DNA from: Sebastes aleutianus
Taxonomy: Eukaryota > Chordata > Actinopteri > Perciformes > Sebastidae
DNA: 64,000 nt
Assembly (NCBI GenBank): GCA_916700875.1
Contig: CAKAKS010000068.1
Location: 27,311,253-27,375,252 of the forward strand
Reading direction: 5' to 3'
Position 1 is the first letter of the stretch, and every line of letters starts with the position of its first letter. The notes beneath the pieces are model-generated. The model saw only the letters and a list, made by a program, of their open reading frames with translations. It ran no database searches and was not told where the DNA came from. Position numbers and translations under genes: made by a program. Of this stretch, positions 21,955 to 34,856 are shown piece by piece.

Positions 21955-23049
21955 TCTTAACATAAGAGAGAAGAGGGTCAAGATGGGAGGGAAACAATAA
22001 GAAGAAGGGAGGAAGGCTGGAATAGAAAAAGAGATGGATGCTCTCTTGGGAAAAAGGATGCCGATGGGAGAAAGAGGACAGAGGAAGAAGGACAAAGAGG
22101 GCGAGAGGAAGGACAGAGGGTGATGAAAGAAAATCTTTTTCTCTCTCTCTCCTTGTAGACTTTGACCTCTATGGATAAAAGTGTGAGGCAGAGAGTGAAT
22201 GCATGTGCTGCTTCTCTGTGACCCTGTGAGGTCGTCCTCAAACATCCACATGAAAGCTGTTGACAGACGATGAAGCGCTGACGTTCTCGTCCATCCTCTC
22301 ATTCAGAAGCCATTTCAGAGCTTTCTATCAATTGTTTTTCTCTCACCTCTGACTGTGTCTTTATCTGTCTGAGTATCCGGACTGAAATCGCTTTTCTTGA
22401 TTGGCTCACCTTGCTCTTATTCCCGGTCATGAGTGGACTTAACTGAAAAATCTATGTGAAAGCCACATTTGGCTCCTGTTCAGCTCTGCGTTTTATATAC
22501 ACACACACTTTCCCTCTCAGTGCGTCCATTTTGTACATACATCAGAGGCAGGGAACAAGGCCCGGTCTCGCTCCGGCAGAGCTAAGCTCAAACCCAATTT
22601 GCTTTCAAAGGAATAATTCATCTCCATATGAGCAACCTGCAGATATGGCCTCAGCTTGTCCTTGCCTGCGTGGCCCGTACACTGTTGCTAACAGCTAAAA
22701 TGGTTATGGCTTGTGTTGATAGATCATGGCAATTTACACCCGGTCACTACAAAATGAAATTACAGGCTGCAGAAGATGAAAATCTAAATGTACAGTGAGA
22801 TACGCACAATTCTTTTCAAAAGGGACAACTGCTTGTGCAAAATGGTTGTTAGAAAAAAAGAAAATAAATGAAAGGTACTTAAAGGTACTATTAAAACCAT
22901 TACAATTATTGTTGGTTAATTTGTTACAGCGACTGGACTGTTATTTATAACTCTGTTTGGATTTAGTTTAGCTTACCTGCTTGTTTACAAAATGTTTTCA
23001 GTACATTTTCGCTTTTAATGTTGCAAGAGAAAAGGCTTTCAGCATGAGG
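21955..23049. other. Unassigned interval with a purine-rich tract
   Basis: A GA-rich tract at 21965-22145 gives low-complexity minus-strand frames. The CAAAGGAATAATTCATCTCC phrase at about 22605 may be the tip of a repeat. No supported gene. Confidence 0.4.
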
Positions 23050-23560
23050 ACTAACTTAACCAATGTGTTTGGCAATCATACCGCCATCTCGGATAACGAA
23101 TTTGACTAGGGTTGCCAGGGAGCAAACTTTCCCAAAACCACTGTTTAACACAAAAGTGAGGCCAAAATATCACAGATACGGGAGGTGCCGTCTTGAGATT
23201 TTGGCGTCATTTGGAGCAGTAGTGATTGGGCGGCTGAAGCTGCGGGGTCCCGCCTCCACACCCAGCCGAGCCAATCATGAGACGAGCGCGGCCGCAGCTT
23301 GCAACGTGAGGCACCTAGCTGCTACATTAACACCACGGTAGCTGTTTGGCTAGAAAGACACAACAACTAACCATAATATCTCTATAACTACATTTATGAT
23401 TTCTCATACAATTCAGAGCCTCCGGCTGCGAGACACTCAGAGCAGCTGTCAATCATGACGTCTCACCTCCTTTTTATAGCATCAAAAAACGAATTAAAAC
23501 CAAACTTATCAGAAAAACGAATACTGGAACATATATCTGCGTGATAAGAACTACCTAAAA
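23050..23560. repeat. Probable GC-rich interspersed repeat
   Basis: A CpG-rich core (23195-23320, including GAGCGCGGCCGCAGC) is flanked by AT-rich sequence and by phrases such as CTGTCAATCATGACGTC that recur in fish repeats. No second copy lies in the window, so the call rests on general knowledge and composition. Confidence 0.35.
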
Positions 23561-23927
23561 TGACAGAGTATTGCTCTTACTGTTGGAGGATCGGTCTTGA
23601 AATGGCTTGGTGGTAACCATCTCCTCACTTTCCTTCCTACATTACTGTAATGAGTTCTTTCTATTCTTCCTCATGCCTCCTCTATTTCAATTCCTCATGT
23701 GTGTATTTAAATGTGGTCTGAGGTTCATCCAGCTGTCAGCCATCATCTTAGCCACCAAGCAAACTGAGAAAACAGGAAATAGATTTACCTACCTTAAACG
23801 GATTCATGTCACGCATGAAGGAAGGAGAGAGAACACAAAGGGATAAAATAGAAGGAGAAACACTAGTTCATATAAAGTAAAAAAGACCTGACGTAAGCAT
23901 CTTTAAAAAAGAAAAATCAGAAGCAGG

Positions 23928-24455
23928 AGGGTGCTTTCACGAGTCATAGTCCATTTGGCTAGTCCGAAACACAGTGAAATTTACACTTTTGATTTGTTTT
24001 TCTATTTAGTCTGGTTCAGTTTCACAGTGCACAAATTAAAGCGGACCAAATAAAAAAATTAATTTGCTGATGGGCGTGTACGAATTTATCTTTTTTGTCT
24101 CGAGAGCTGCAACTTCTAAGCAGGGAATCGTGGACATTGATATATTGCTGTCAAAGTATTTTCTCTTTGCACTGATCTACTGTGCGCACGAATCCCTTCT
24201 TCAGTTTATATCAAATTACTTTATAACGTCACTCATTATTTTTGTGGACTTTATTTAGCATATTCTGTGTGTTCTCTTGAGCCCAGATGTCAAGCAAACA
24301 TCGGACTTCTGCAGAAGTCCAAGTCAGTCCTCTCCCACTCATGTTTACCTCATGTATCTGTGTCCATCTCAACAAATGCTTGCATAGGCGGCGCTGCATT
24401 TTGGTCCAGAGTTAGATTGAAACGGACTAAATGTTGGTTTGAGAAAGCACTCTAA
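23928..24455. mobile_element. 528-bp MITE with inverted ends around GTGCTTTC
   Basis: The left end GAGGGTGCTTTCAC and the right end GAGAAAGCACTCTA are inverted. Deeper, CATTTGGCTAGTCCGAAAC faces GTTTCAATC-type sequence with AACGGACTAAATG, again inverted. The interior is AT-rich and non-coding. Confidence 0.65.
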
Positions 24456-25360
24456 ATCTTGATTTGTCCGCTTATGTTTTTATACTTTGACATGTCAGAA
24501 ATCCATTTGCAGTGATTTAATCAATCAGTGACAAAAATGGCAAAAATCTGAGTACATATTTGTGAAGAACTCTTTATTTGTGTGTGTGAGAGAGAGAGAG
24601 AGAGAGCTTATGGTTCAATTCCAGTTTGCTAACACACCACAAGCAGAGATAAACAATCATGCTGCAAATAGCCCCGGAGTGTGTGAATATAATTGTCCGA
24701 TGACATTTCGGTGGCGGGGAAATGACAGCAGTGAGCGGGGGGCTCGTCAGGGCCAGTGTGCTTGGTGATTAACAAAGGACTGTCTGTGATTTGACACTGT
24801 AATCACGGCTCACAAAAGGAACGGATATATATCTCCTATTCATCATCGCCCTGCATCACTCGCATCTAATTTCTCTGCTCCAACTCTCGCCTGTGATCTC
24901 TCACTTTCTCTCCGTCTCTTGCTCATTCATTTTGTCGTGTGTCTCTCATTTCCTCTCTCAATCTCATGTCTTTACTAGTTTTCTCATATTTTTTATCAGA
25001 TTATTTGATTTTCTTTGTCTTTATACCTCTTAAGCAGTTTTCTCTGTTCAATTCCTCTGTTCTATTGTTTTAGATTTTTTGAAATACACTTATTCGCTTT
25101 CTTGTCACAAGTTAAAAAAGAGGATCAATCCCACTCTCATGTCTGTACGGTGAATATTTAGCTGAAGCCAGCCGCAGGTTGGCTTAGCTTAGCATAAGCC
25201 ATATAAACTGCAATATCAGTCAGAATAATCGCAATTCGATTTTTTTTCAAAATCCTTCAGCTTTACTAAAATATCAAAATATTTGCTGTAGTTCTTGAAG
25301 TTGTAAAAAAGGCATCTGGTGCTGACAGTTTTTAATAATCTGAAAAAGACATCCCTTCAA
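24456..25360. other. Unassigned interval with (GA)n tract
   Basis: A (GA)9 run is at 24589-24607. The sequence at 24640-24840 is of balanced composition without repeat phrases and could be regulatory, but nothing decisive is visible. CT-rich sequence follows to about 25080. Confidence 0.35.
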
Positions 25361-25366
25361 CCTTGT

Positions 25367-25500
25367 GTTAGACTGGCAACCTGTGCGGGGTGTACTCTGC
25401 CTCTCCCCTGATGCATGCTGGGATACGCTTCAGCCCCCACGACCCTGAACAGGATAAGTGGTCTCTAGAAAATGGATGGACAGAAGGACGGATAGAAACA
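25367..25500 (+). repeat. 5'-truncated SINE-like retroposon (same family as 56845)
   Basis: It retains only the 3' part: GACTGGCAACCTGTGCGGGG, TGTACTCTGCCTCTC, GATGCATGCTGGGATACGC, CGACCCTGAACAGGATAAG, then an ATGGATGG-type tail. The same order is seen at 57033-57172. 5' truncation with a constant 3' end and simple tail is the signature of target-primed reverse transcription. Confidence 0.7.
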
Positions 25501-25854
25501 CATCCTCTCCCTCCTCCCTAACTTCATTTCCTCAGGCTCAGGTTTTTTATAAGACTGGACAGGAGCAGGCTGGTGCTCCACTACACAGCTGTTACTGATT
25601 CACTTATGTCAAATCAGTGATTTACCAGGACGAGATGGGTGACTGACTCCATGATGAGGTCTGGGGTTCGATCGGTCAATTACGTTAATTGATTTCTTTT
25701 CTGTTTGTTTTTCTCAGACAAAAAATAACTTTCAGAATTTCCTTTAAAACCCCAGAAACTTGGCTTTAAATCTATTTCTTTATAACATTAATTATTCATT
25801 ACTAAATAACAAAACAGGCAAAGTTATAGTTTGGAATAAACAACCTTATGGGGC
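25501..25854. other. Unassigned non-coding interval
   Basis: Nothing supported. Confidence 0.35.
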
Positions 25855-26070
25855 ATTCACACCAATCGCGGAACAAACTTTTTGTGTGGCCGCAATTACA
25901 TACTAAGTCAATGCAAAGAGGCGAATAGACGTGAGTTTGTGCCTAGTGATGCTAATGACGCGACATGAAAACGTGAAATTCGTGTCACTCGTGTATTTGT
26001 GCGAGCTGAAATAGTTCAACTCTAGCGAGAAATTTGCGTGCTTCTGTGTCGCGAAAGCCTATCAGTATTG
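25855..26070. repeat. Possible repeat starting GGGCATTCACACCAATCGCG
   Basis: CpG-rich sequence of the 'ATTCACACCA' style, faintly like 1782-2150. The interior has many GCGA/TCGC steps. No full second copy is visible. Confidence 0.35.
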
Positions 26071-27229
26071 AGATTTCCCTCCTGTCGTCACTGATGTCCT
26101 GACGTTGTTGTCTTTACAGGACATTGATGAAGTGATATTATAAAGCAACATAGATGGTAGATTTGCCAACATCTATGGCAACCATTTATCCTTTACGTTG
26201 TTGTATTGCACATTGATACCGTCCCATTTCTGAATGCTCCAGTCACATTTTTCTTGCCGCTGTGACATCACTTGAAACTTACAGTAATTGAGAATGAATC
26301 AATGATTTGCAGCATTGTTTTGTATAATTTCTGCACTCCCTGATGCCGAGCGTATCGGACACGGTGTTGCACACTGGCTGTCTGAGCTGTCTGTGTCGCA
26401 GCCTATCTGGAGACCAGACACCAATAGTCCTGCTGATGGATCATTCATCAGACACCACTTTGTACGCTCTTGGGGCAAGAGAGCAGTTCGTAATAGCTGT
26501 CTGGGCTGTCGTGAGCTGAGTGTGTGTGTGTGTGTGTGTGGCTTTTCTCGTCTGCACCTCCGTTCTGCTCTGAATCTCACAGGACTGCTCTCTGGTCCTG
26601 TTGGTACTCACACACACTCTTCCAAAGACAGTTTTATCACTATTTCCTCTTTAGTTTATCGCCCTTATTTCCCAGGGAAAGTGACTTCTGTTTGTGTGTG
26701 CATGTATGTGTGTGCTTCTTTATTTACTGCCATTATCACTCAAGGAAGCCCATCCGAGCTCCAGTGAACATACTGCCATCAAACAACCTCTGAGAACTTT
26801 CAGTTGTACACACAATCCTGTCTCTATCCTTTCTGCAACGACCATGACAAACATTGCAAACAATACCGCAGCACTCAATGTTCGCATGGACCCATCCCTC
26901 ATGATTTTTTCCCCCTACAAACCTTTCAGGTCTAAATGTTTTCTGCTTACCTAAATGTGGAGAAGAGCGAAGTTACTGCCGTAATACGAAGGAGAGCCAT
27001 CCATTTCACCTTCTGCAATATTAATGAGTCGCAACACTTGAGGCGTTCAAGCTCAAATTAAAGTAATAACACAACAATTACATATTAATTTCCTTTACTG
27101 TCTATTTCCCATTGGAATAGGACAGCTGTGATCAATCTTACGGTCTGTTGACAAAAGCTTTTATTGCTTTAAACACCAGGTGGCTGATGCATGTTACTTT
27201 TTTCAGCTGATAAAAAAGACAAAAGGGTA
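26071..27229. other. Unassigned interval with a short (GT)n tract
   Basis: (GT)10 is at 26519-26540. Overlapping open frames at 26299-26954 on both strands have low-complexity cores and no domain. Confidence 0.4.
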
Positions 27230-27790
27230 GATGCAAGCCCCCAGGAAGAGCGCCGGTTGTTGATCCCAATTTTCCTAGTGGCCAAACGGTGGTATTACAA
27301 CTTCCGTATCCGTCACGTGATGTCATTGAGCCCAAAAAGACATTTTCCCATATGCTTACAATGGGAAAGAGACGTCTGTAACTTTTTTTTTTAGGTAAAT
27401 CAACTTCCCAGTATGAACACTTGAATAGCCCATATTTAAATCATTAGGTCCTAAAAGCAGTAAAATGCACAAATAGCCGAATCCAGAGTTATTTCCCTTC
27501 CTCCGTTCATGTGAATGAGACCCAGACCGAGGCTGGAGCGAGGGCTGGGAGGCGGAGTTAGCAAGCCGTGACGACACTGTGACGGTTGTGACCCCGTGAC
27601 CCAGCCATGTTACCGAGCGGACGCTACTGCGCCTGCTCCGTGGGCCCAATGGATGCGGAAGATCGCTGGAAGATCCGGGTACTTTTCCATTCGTAAATCA
27701 AGCCATTTTAGCATCATGCGCCACTGAGCAACTTTCATAGGCACGAACAGGACCCCGCCTCCAACGCTGTATAGTATTAACGGTTAATAA
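27230..27790. repeat. Probable interspersed repeat with GC-rich core
   Basis: Composition changes sharply. An AT-rich left part contains GGGAAAGAGACGTCTGTAAC and the core (27510-27690) is CpG-rich. The pattern resembles fish repeats that carry a promoter-like core. There is no second copy in the window. Confidence 0.35.
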
Positions 27791-28098
27791 TCGGTTAAAA
27801 TATTCTAAATTAGCATCTCTACTTGATAGTTATGATACTGAGGCCTTAAAGATGATAGTCTATATAAATGTCACGTGTTTCACTTTATAAAAACAGTTTT
27901 GTTTTTGCTTAATTTTGCTGTTTTACTTTAAAGTTTGACTGACCTCATGCACTCCGCACTGAGTCAGTTTGTCCCGGACATATGAGGCACCGATTTGTCT
28001 TCAGGTTCAGTACACTGTGAAACGGCTAACAACAGCTGAGTTTTAATGAGCTCATATTCTATCCGTCACATAATCTCACTCTTTAAGGCCCTGTGTGC

Positions 28099-28100
<2 letters not shown>

Positions 28101-28155
<55 letters not shown>
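28101..28155. repeat. (GT)n microsatellite
   Basis: An almost uninterrupted (GT)n run of about 27 units. It makes the poly-CV open frames on the plus strand, which are not genes. Confidence 0.97.
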
Positions 28156-28290
28156 GACCGTCACACACCCCACTTTCTGTCCCTCGTCTCTCCTCCTTCT
28201 CCATCTGTCGCCTCTTCACAAACACATGGTGTCTTGTTTGGCCGACTCAGCAAGGCCCCCGGCTCTGTGGGCTACATGTATATGGCAGTG

Positions 28291-28332
28291 TCACACACAC
28301 ACACACACACATACACACACTCACACACACTC
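28291..28332. repeat. (CA)n microsatellite, interrupted
   Basis: (CA)n with TA and TC interruptions, about 42 bp, lying 136 bp after the (GT)n array in complementary orientation. The two could pair as a hairpin. Confidence 0.9.
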
Positions 28333-29149
28333 ATCCCTCTCTCATGCATTGTTGTTGTGTAGGATAACAGGACTCGGTGCTGTAGAGGGTCTGAAGTGGT
28401 TTACAGCAGTTCACAGAACGAGGCAGACGGATGCATCATTGGACATAAGAGAAACATAAGAAATAAAATGGCGGTCCACTGCGGTCCGCTCACTAGAGAC
28501 TGTTAGCAGCTTCGTCCTGTGCGTCCTGAAAATCTGCCAGAGTATAAGCCCCGTATGGAGGAGGACGAGACACAGGGGGCAGAGGAAGCGGCTGATGGGA
28601 AGAGCAAACAGGCATAAATACTGATATTATGGTCAGAGAGAAACAGAAACACTCAGCTCTGAGAGACATCGACAGACAGACGAATGAATAGTTCATTATT
28701 TGGGTTCAGCATACATGCAGGGTGACAGGGTGAGACTTGGCACCAGCTCATGATTAATGCCATATTTCAGTGCCAGTCTGCTGCTCGTCACAGGGAGTCA
28801 AGTGACATGCAGATCTCTAGGATTACAATTGTTTATTAAAGGGCTACACATGCTGTAGAAAGCACCACTGTTAGTGACTGCAGGCAGCGATGCTATAGAG
28901 CTCACTGTTGTTTCACCCACTTGTAAATAATAGAGGTTCTTCTTTCTTTCAAATAAAAAGAGGCTGGATATGAAACTTAAAGGGCAACATGTTGAATGTT
29001 TAACAGCTTCAGTGAGACCTTAACAAGACATCTCTGGCCTTGATTTATTGTCTAAGAAATGTTGTCAATTCAATTAATCCTGACCAGTAAATCTGAATGC
29101 TTAATATTTTGCAAAAAAAACAACTTGTACTTTAACCAGAACTTTGATA
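28333..29149. other. Unassigned non-coding interval
   Basis: No supported gene or repeat partner. Confidence 0.35.
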
Positions 29150-29660
29150 GCACGACATGGAAGTAGAAACACTCATGATATAGACTCGTATGAATTGATA
29201 CGGCAGTTGTGTTAGTAAACAGGTGCCTGTATACACATCTAGCAGATACGGAGCATTAGCATTAATTTGAAGTCCTGTTTCTGGCCAGCTCCAGAATATA
29301 AGTCGAATATTCACTCTCTTTTAGCTCCATTTTGGTCTCCACCAATTTTGGGGGGTAATATCTGGCTCTTTACTTTAGCTACTAAATGCACCACTATGTT
29401 CACCAGCTAGTTCCTAACATTGTCTGTATTGGTGCTGGGCAGGTAGTCGGTTTTTCAGAGCTTTTTTACTGCTGACTGCTGCATTTGGAAACATAATGGA
29501 TGAGTGCAATGAGAGTGACCCATAAAGTTGCGGGCCTTAAAACCAAAACAATGAGATGAAAGACGCTAAAATGCTTAACAAATCTGATGGAAACTGCAGA
29601 ATCGGGTGATTATTCTCTGACTGACTGAATCACTTGATATGAAACATATTGATTAATGCA
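29150..29660 (+). repeat. Repeat family G, copy 2
   Basis: This is the longer copy of the repeat at 17040-17260, sharing AGCAGATACGGAGCA and AGTC-TGTTTCTGGCCA and extending about 250 bp further. It continues with GGTGCTGGGCAGGTAGTCGG and GACTGCTGCATTTGGAAAC. Not coding. Confidence 0.6.
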
Positions 29661-30272
29661 GCTTTAAAGTCAGTTTATCCATGATTACGACCTGTGTGCT
29701 GAACTACAGACTGTTTCATGTATTCAGTGTTAATAGTACCAAAGATGAGCTAGCCATCTAAGCCAGCTAAGCTAATAGTAGTGAAACATGATCTGTTCTC
29801 ACACATGCACACGCCACAGCCAATGACACACTAATTACAATAGTTGTGGTATCGTAGGGTTGTGTGACACGTTGATGTGCTCGTCATGTAGTATAGTCAT
29901 CATGCTGTCACATGTGCTCTAGTTAGCTAATCTTAACACTCCTGTGACACCTTTTCATCCAAACAACATGATGCGTGCGTCATACACAATTGACACTTGA
30001 ACCCTCCTCGAGAACGGTTTGTGATATACATGTACCTGTGCAACAGAGGTCTGGTTGAGTGCCATCATTGACGTGGTTTAAAAAAAATAACACTTAATTG
30101 CTGAGAGAGAGACAAAGTAGGTGGAAAACAAAGGGGAACTTGTGTTAGATTTTTTTGTATTATATATTAATTATATTGTAGAGAGTGTTGCCTCTTTGTT
30201 TTATTGTGCCAGGTGTTTTCATTTGTGGTCTTGCATCCATGTGTCTGGATTTACATTTTTTTCAGCCATCCA
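29661..30272. other. Unassigned non-coding interval
   Basis: Nothing supported. Confidence 0.35.
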
Positions 30273-30540
30273 CAACTCAAGTTTATTTGTATAGTCCAAT
30301 ATCACATAAAGTATCACAACAGGCCTCAAGCTCTCTAAGAACGCAAGGATATAATACCCAGAAAACCCTTAGAAGATGGAATACTGAAGAGTAGAGGAAA
30401 TTTGAAGAGAGATCGACCCCTTCCCTGGATGTCTGGTATAGGTATACAGCTAGGAGCTGTAGGAGGCCCTGAATAATAAGACAGCCATAAGCGAAATATA
30501 AACCTGGGTGAAATTTAAGACCTTTCAGGCTCTCAGGCTT
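30273..30540 (+). repeat. CAAGTTTATTTGTATAGTCC-type interspersed repeat
   Basis: AACTCAAGTTTATTTGTATA followed by CCAATATCAC, a GCCTCAAG phrase and AAAACCCTTAGAAGATGG follows the order of a very common teleost repeat (general knowledge). It is diverged and non-coding. Confidence 0.6.
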
Positions 30541-30984
30541 TCTTTCCAAAGCCGATAAACAAAATCATCAGTGTCTATGTTGCTTTTCATTAAAAACCTT
30601 GACGAACAGAAATCCACTGATCCTCTACACATTAAGTGTCACTTGCAGTTGTGTAATGGAACATATCAAATTATTCTACAACATAAGTTGCTCACTCTAC
30701 CTCTTTACTGTATGTATATATATATATAAAATATACATACACAGCCCGGTCGCACGAAAAGGCGCACAAATTACTTGATAATGCGCAAGGCAAAAGTCTG
30801 CAATTAGAATGCTGTTCTTGCTGTAGGCGTGTCATTTTCACACATACGTAGTCTGTTTTGACTGCAATGTAAATGCATCCACATATAAGCCAGTGACGTA
30901 GAATATAAAGTGAGAAAGACTGCACTTCATGCTGTTCTCATACTCCGTTCATAGCTATACCTACGAAGAGTAATGCACTGTAAT
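30541..30984. other. Unassigned interval with a short palindromic TA run
   Basis: GTATGTATATATATATA followed by TAAAATATACATAC at about 30711-30741 is a self-complementary AT run. Nothing else supported. Confidence 0.4.
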
Positions 30985-31480
30985 TCATATGTATCCCACG
31001 ATATAAATTTGTATGTAATCCACGTAATTGTGAACCAGGAAGTATGAAGGGCGACAAACGTCGCGTAGCAAGGAGGTCATGGTGGATGGGTGGGTCAAGG
31101 GTGACCGGCGTTAGTGTCCCATGTGAAGAAGTCAACGTTGATTTATTTGTCATGCAACTTCCGTACTTGAGTTACGTCACTTCTGGTTTTATTTTTACCC
31201 AAATCAGGATCTTTTCCTAAACATAACTAAGTAGTTTTGTTGCCTAAACCTAACTAAGATGTTTCCTGTGAAGACGGAAGTTAATTTTGAAAAGACTGGA
31301 GTGGAAATTGACACGTGCGTCATGTGTTGCTGGACATTTGTAGGTAAACATACAAAGCTTTTCACAAGATATTATACGAACCGTTGCATGAGGATACATT
31401 TAGTTATTTTAAGGCCAACCATGACGTTTTTCCTCAACCTAACTAAGTGGTTTTGTTGCCCCTTGCTGATAATGCACCTT
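30985..31480 (-). repeat. Repeat family C, copy 2
   Basis: This is the inverted partner of 17270-17645. Shared phrases are GTAATTGTGAACCAGGAAG, GTCAACGTTGATTTATTTGT, CTAAACATAACTAAGTAG and ACGAACCGTTGCATGAG. A second short CCTAACTAAGTGGTTTTGTTGCC unit (31434-31458) repeats 31212-31240, so the element carries an internal duplication. Confidence 0.75.
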
Positions 31481-32389
31481 AATACACGCGTGTAAAATTC
31501 ACGCCTCGTTGAGGCAAAACATGACACTGACACGTTATCCTCTGGTGGACAGGCGGGTCTATTACACACTTTGGCGTGATACTGGGTTGATATATAAACA
31601 CCTCCACTAGAAACCATCCAAAATGATATTCATTCGTAGTATATATTGATCTAATTTTAAACTATACATGTGAATGAAATAGTTAGTGTTTGAGGAGTAT
31701 TACATGCGGGCAGTTCAGACAAATTACAGTGAAATATACTGAATACTAGGCCTACTTACTGTAAATAAGGTTTGTTATCCATTGCTCCCAATTGTGTCTG
31801 TGTACACGGTTCACCACTGAGCTGAAGTCATTGCTTCCCATGTCACTAAATATGATATACTGTACAGGTGTGTATGTGGGTACATGTTTGTCTGTGTGAC
31901 TATGTTATTTTATGTGTGAATTACTTATATAAGAGCAATTTCCTTGCCTCAGTACAGCGCCTGAGTAATAACTCACTTGCGTTACCTTGCCTGAGAGGAA
32001 CAGACAGCATGCTGCAGGAAAGTTATCTTAAAGTAATAATCCACCACCCTCTGTGGTTTGTTTGCTGCTCTGTCGCTGATATGGTGCAACAGTGATTCAT
32101 GAAGCTTTTACATTTAAAAACAGCTGTCAAGTAGGTCTGGGAAAATCTTCTATCACTCAGTTGATGATTCATTTTATGTTGCCTGCAGAGGGAAAGGGTA
32201 GTTAGTGTGAGAGGCTTCAGCTGCCACGACTGGACAGACAAATAAGAGCTCCACCCTGAGACACTCAAATCGTATTAACAGAAAAACTAGACAAAAGAAA
32301 CAACAGCTTAATTGGACGGAGGAAGGCAAGTGTGCTGAAAAGAAAAGTGGTGTGTCTGACTAAACATCGACTTTGCTGTCTCCTTTTCT
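31481..32389. other. Unassigned non-coding interval
   Basis: Nothing supported. Confidence 0.35.
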
Positions 32390-32640
32390 TCTGGACTAGT
32401 GCAGTGCCCGTTCGGACGATTGCTTAGCCTCCGGTGTTGCTGATTGCAGGTTTCTCGAGAACCGCTCATCCAAAAAACTTCACATTCAACACTGCACTTC
32501 CTTGGGTCCTCCGCAATAGACCAGCCAAGTGTGAAGTCGATTGGTTGAACGGTTGTTGAGAAACAAGAAAGACAGGCATATAAACTTTGAGAGACTCCCT
32601 CCATTTTAGTTAGATTATCAGGTGAAGTCTGCATTGAGTG
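32390..32640. repeat. Probable LINE-derived fish repeat fragment
   Basis: TTCTCGAGAACCGCTCATCC, CTTGGGTCCTC-GCAATAGACC and GTCGATTGGTTGAACGGTTG with GTTGAGAAACAAG form the typical order of a fish repeat found near non-LTR element 3' ends (general knowledge). No reverse-transcriptase frame is present. Confidence 0.5.
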
Positions 32641-33035
32641 TCTTTATTATTATTTTATGTATGCACTGTGCACAGATATGTTTTTTAAAATCAAGAAAAA
32701 CAATACTGTTAGATGGGAAAAGACTTGGTCAAATGACACCAGACATTAACTAGGCTTGTAGACTGAAGAACAGAAGTGATATTAAGAATTGGCGAATGTA
32801 AAAAAATCCATGAATGCAAAGTATAGAAAGGGAATTTTATTAAAAACAATGAAAGAGAATAACATTTGTAGTATTCTATATTTTATCATATTCTCCGCCA
32901 ATCACATGAACAGTCTTTGTTTGTTTCAGTGGTTGGTTAATGCACATTTAATGCTCTAGTGAGTATCTGGGGTAGCAGGACAGTGTATGTGGGATTGTGA
33001 TAAAATAAACTACTGTGTCTTGTTCATGTTAATGA
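32641..33035. other. Unassigned non-coding interval
   Basis: Nothing supported. Confidence 0.35.
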
Positions 33036-33624
33036 AGTGGGCAATCTCTGGGTCTGAAAAGTGAAGCCAATACAGAAGTTACTTAAACTTGAAATCTTTC
33101 AAACAGCCAGCAGGGGGCGACTCCTCTTGTTGCAAAAATAAGTCTGATTGTATAGAAGCCTATGAGAAAATGACCCTACTTTTAACTTGATTTATTACCT
33201 CAGTAAACATTGTAAACATGAGTTTATGGTTTCAATCGCTAGTTTCAAGTCTTCTTCAATACAGCATGATGTTCATTTAGTAAATTATGGTCCCATTTAG
33301 AGTCAAATAGACCATAAAGCAGGGTATGCTTCAGGGCGTGACTACCTTGTGATTGACACGGCGTTGTCCGGTTTGGGAGTTGTCAGTGTTTTCATCTTAA
33401 AACCCTTTGTGTGTTTTCAGTTCTTGAAAGTTAACTGTAACATTTTGGTTGCCTAAAAAAATTTCTTATTCAGCGTTCGGTTGTACTTAGCTCCACCCTC
33501 TAGTGACACTTCTGGTTGCAAAAAAGAAAGATGACGACAGCCAAAATGCCGAACTCAAGGCTTCAAAAACGGCAGTCCACAAAACGATCTCAGTGACTAC
33601 TTCCACTTCTGAATATACAGTCTG
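33036..33624 (+). repeat. Repeat family A, copy 4
   Basis: It runs from AGTGGGCAATCTCTGGGTC to ATATACAGTCTG, essentially full length with small deletions after the GACAGGTCGCT landmark. The flanking bases AATGA occur on both sides and could be a short target duplication. Confidence 0.88.
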
Positions 33625-34856
33625 AATGAGCATATCACCCACCCCAACAGTGTGGCAACAATGGAGCTCTATGGCACAGAGGTTGGTCTTGGTCTTTACA
33701 CGTAATGTAATGTTTTCTTTCTACAGTGTATATAATGATCTGGCGTTCCACGCTGGCGCTATACCTCTAATTTTAGCTGAAAGAACACATACAAGAGGCC
33801 GCTGCTGACCTGACTGCACACACACTCTAGAGTGGGAAATTACACTGAATGAGACATGAGTGGAACAGAAAGAGGAACAGTTCATGATTATATAAATGAC
33901 TGTGTTGAGTGTTTTATGGATTTATATTTATTGTAAACTCTTCTATAAATCACTTGACACAGACTTAGGTGTGTGTGTGCACATTTGTTGTTGAGTGAAT
34001 GTGTGATTATACCTGTTTTTTCTGTGTGTGTCATTGTATTAGTAGTGCACTCTGTAGTTCTTTGGGAAACTGGGCCTGGATTGAAACAGTGAATGGGGGA
34101 AAGGATCAGCATGTACTGTACGAGGGAGGAGAGCATACAGAGAGGGGAGATAACAGGGAGGTGTGATACAAGGTGAGACTAAGTGGCAGATAGGCATGGA
34201 TGGGAGGATTAGACTCTAAATTGATGCAGGTAATCAGTTACAGATTATCTAAATAGAACGTGATCAGTGATAACATATTCTGGCAGGATAATCGCATTTA
34301 CTTTCCTCCAAAATCCATTGACTGTACAGATTACAGAGGAGTTATCAGTTATTCTGTTATCATCAAGATGTGAAATATTAGGTTGGTAGGTCAAAACTCC
34401 TGCATATACAGTGCAATCCTTAATGTAGTTTTTTTTCTACATCTTTATCTGGTTTTCCCTACAGAACAGTTTCTGACTTTTCTAATTGCATTTTTGTAAT
34501 ACTGTTGATAAGAAGAAGGGGGAGTAAGAGAGAGAGGGGGAGGAAATTGAAGGGGGGCAAAGTTAGGAGGACAAAAAGCTGAGATTAATGGAAAATAAAG
34601 AGTAGTTTAGTACGGTGAAAGCTCTGAATAATTCTCAGGGTTGCTGGAAAAATGGGAGAGCCAAAGTAAAGACGGCTTAAGACAAATTCTTTATGACATT
34701 AAGAGTTAAAAAAAAAGCCAAATAAAATGAGGATTTGAAGGACAAACAGACTTTCTGCCTCTAATTAAAGTGATAAAATTTATGACCAACCATAGAAATA
34801 GAATTTGGGAGTTGAACGAACATCCTCATTCAAATCAGCGTAACAGGATGGTCAGA
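33625..34856. other. Unassigned non-coding interval
   Basis: Nothing supported. Purine-rich sequence lies at about 34505-34570. Confidence 0.35.

Noticed and set aside
28046..28459. 137-codon frame with poly-Cys-Val
   Set aside because: It translates the (GT)n and (CA)n microsatellites at 28101 and 28291.
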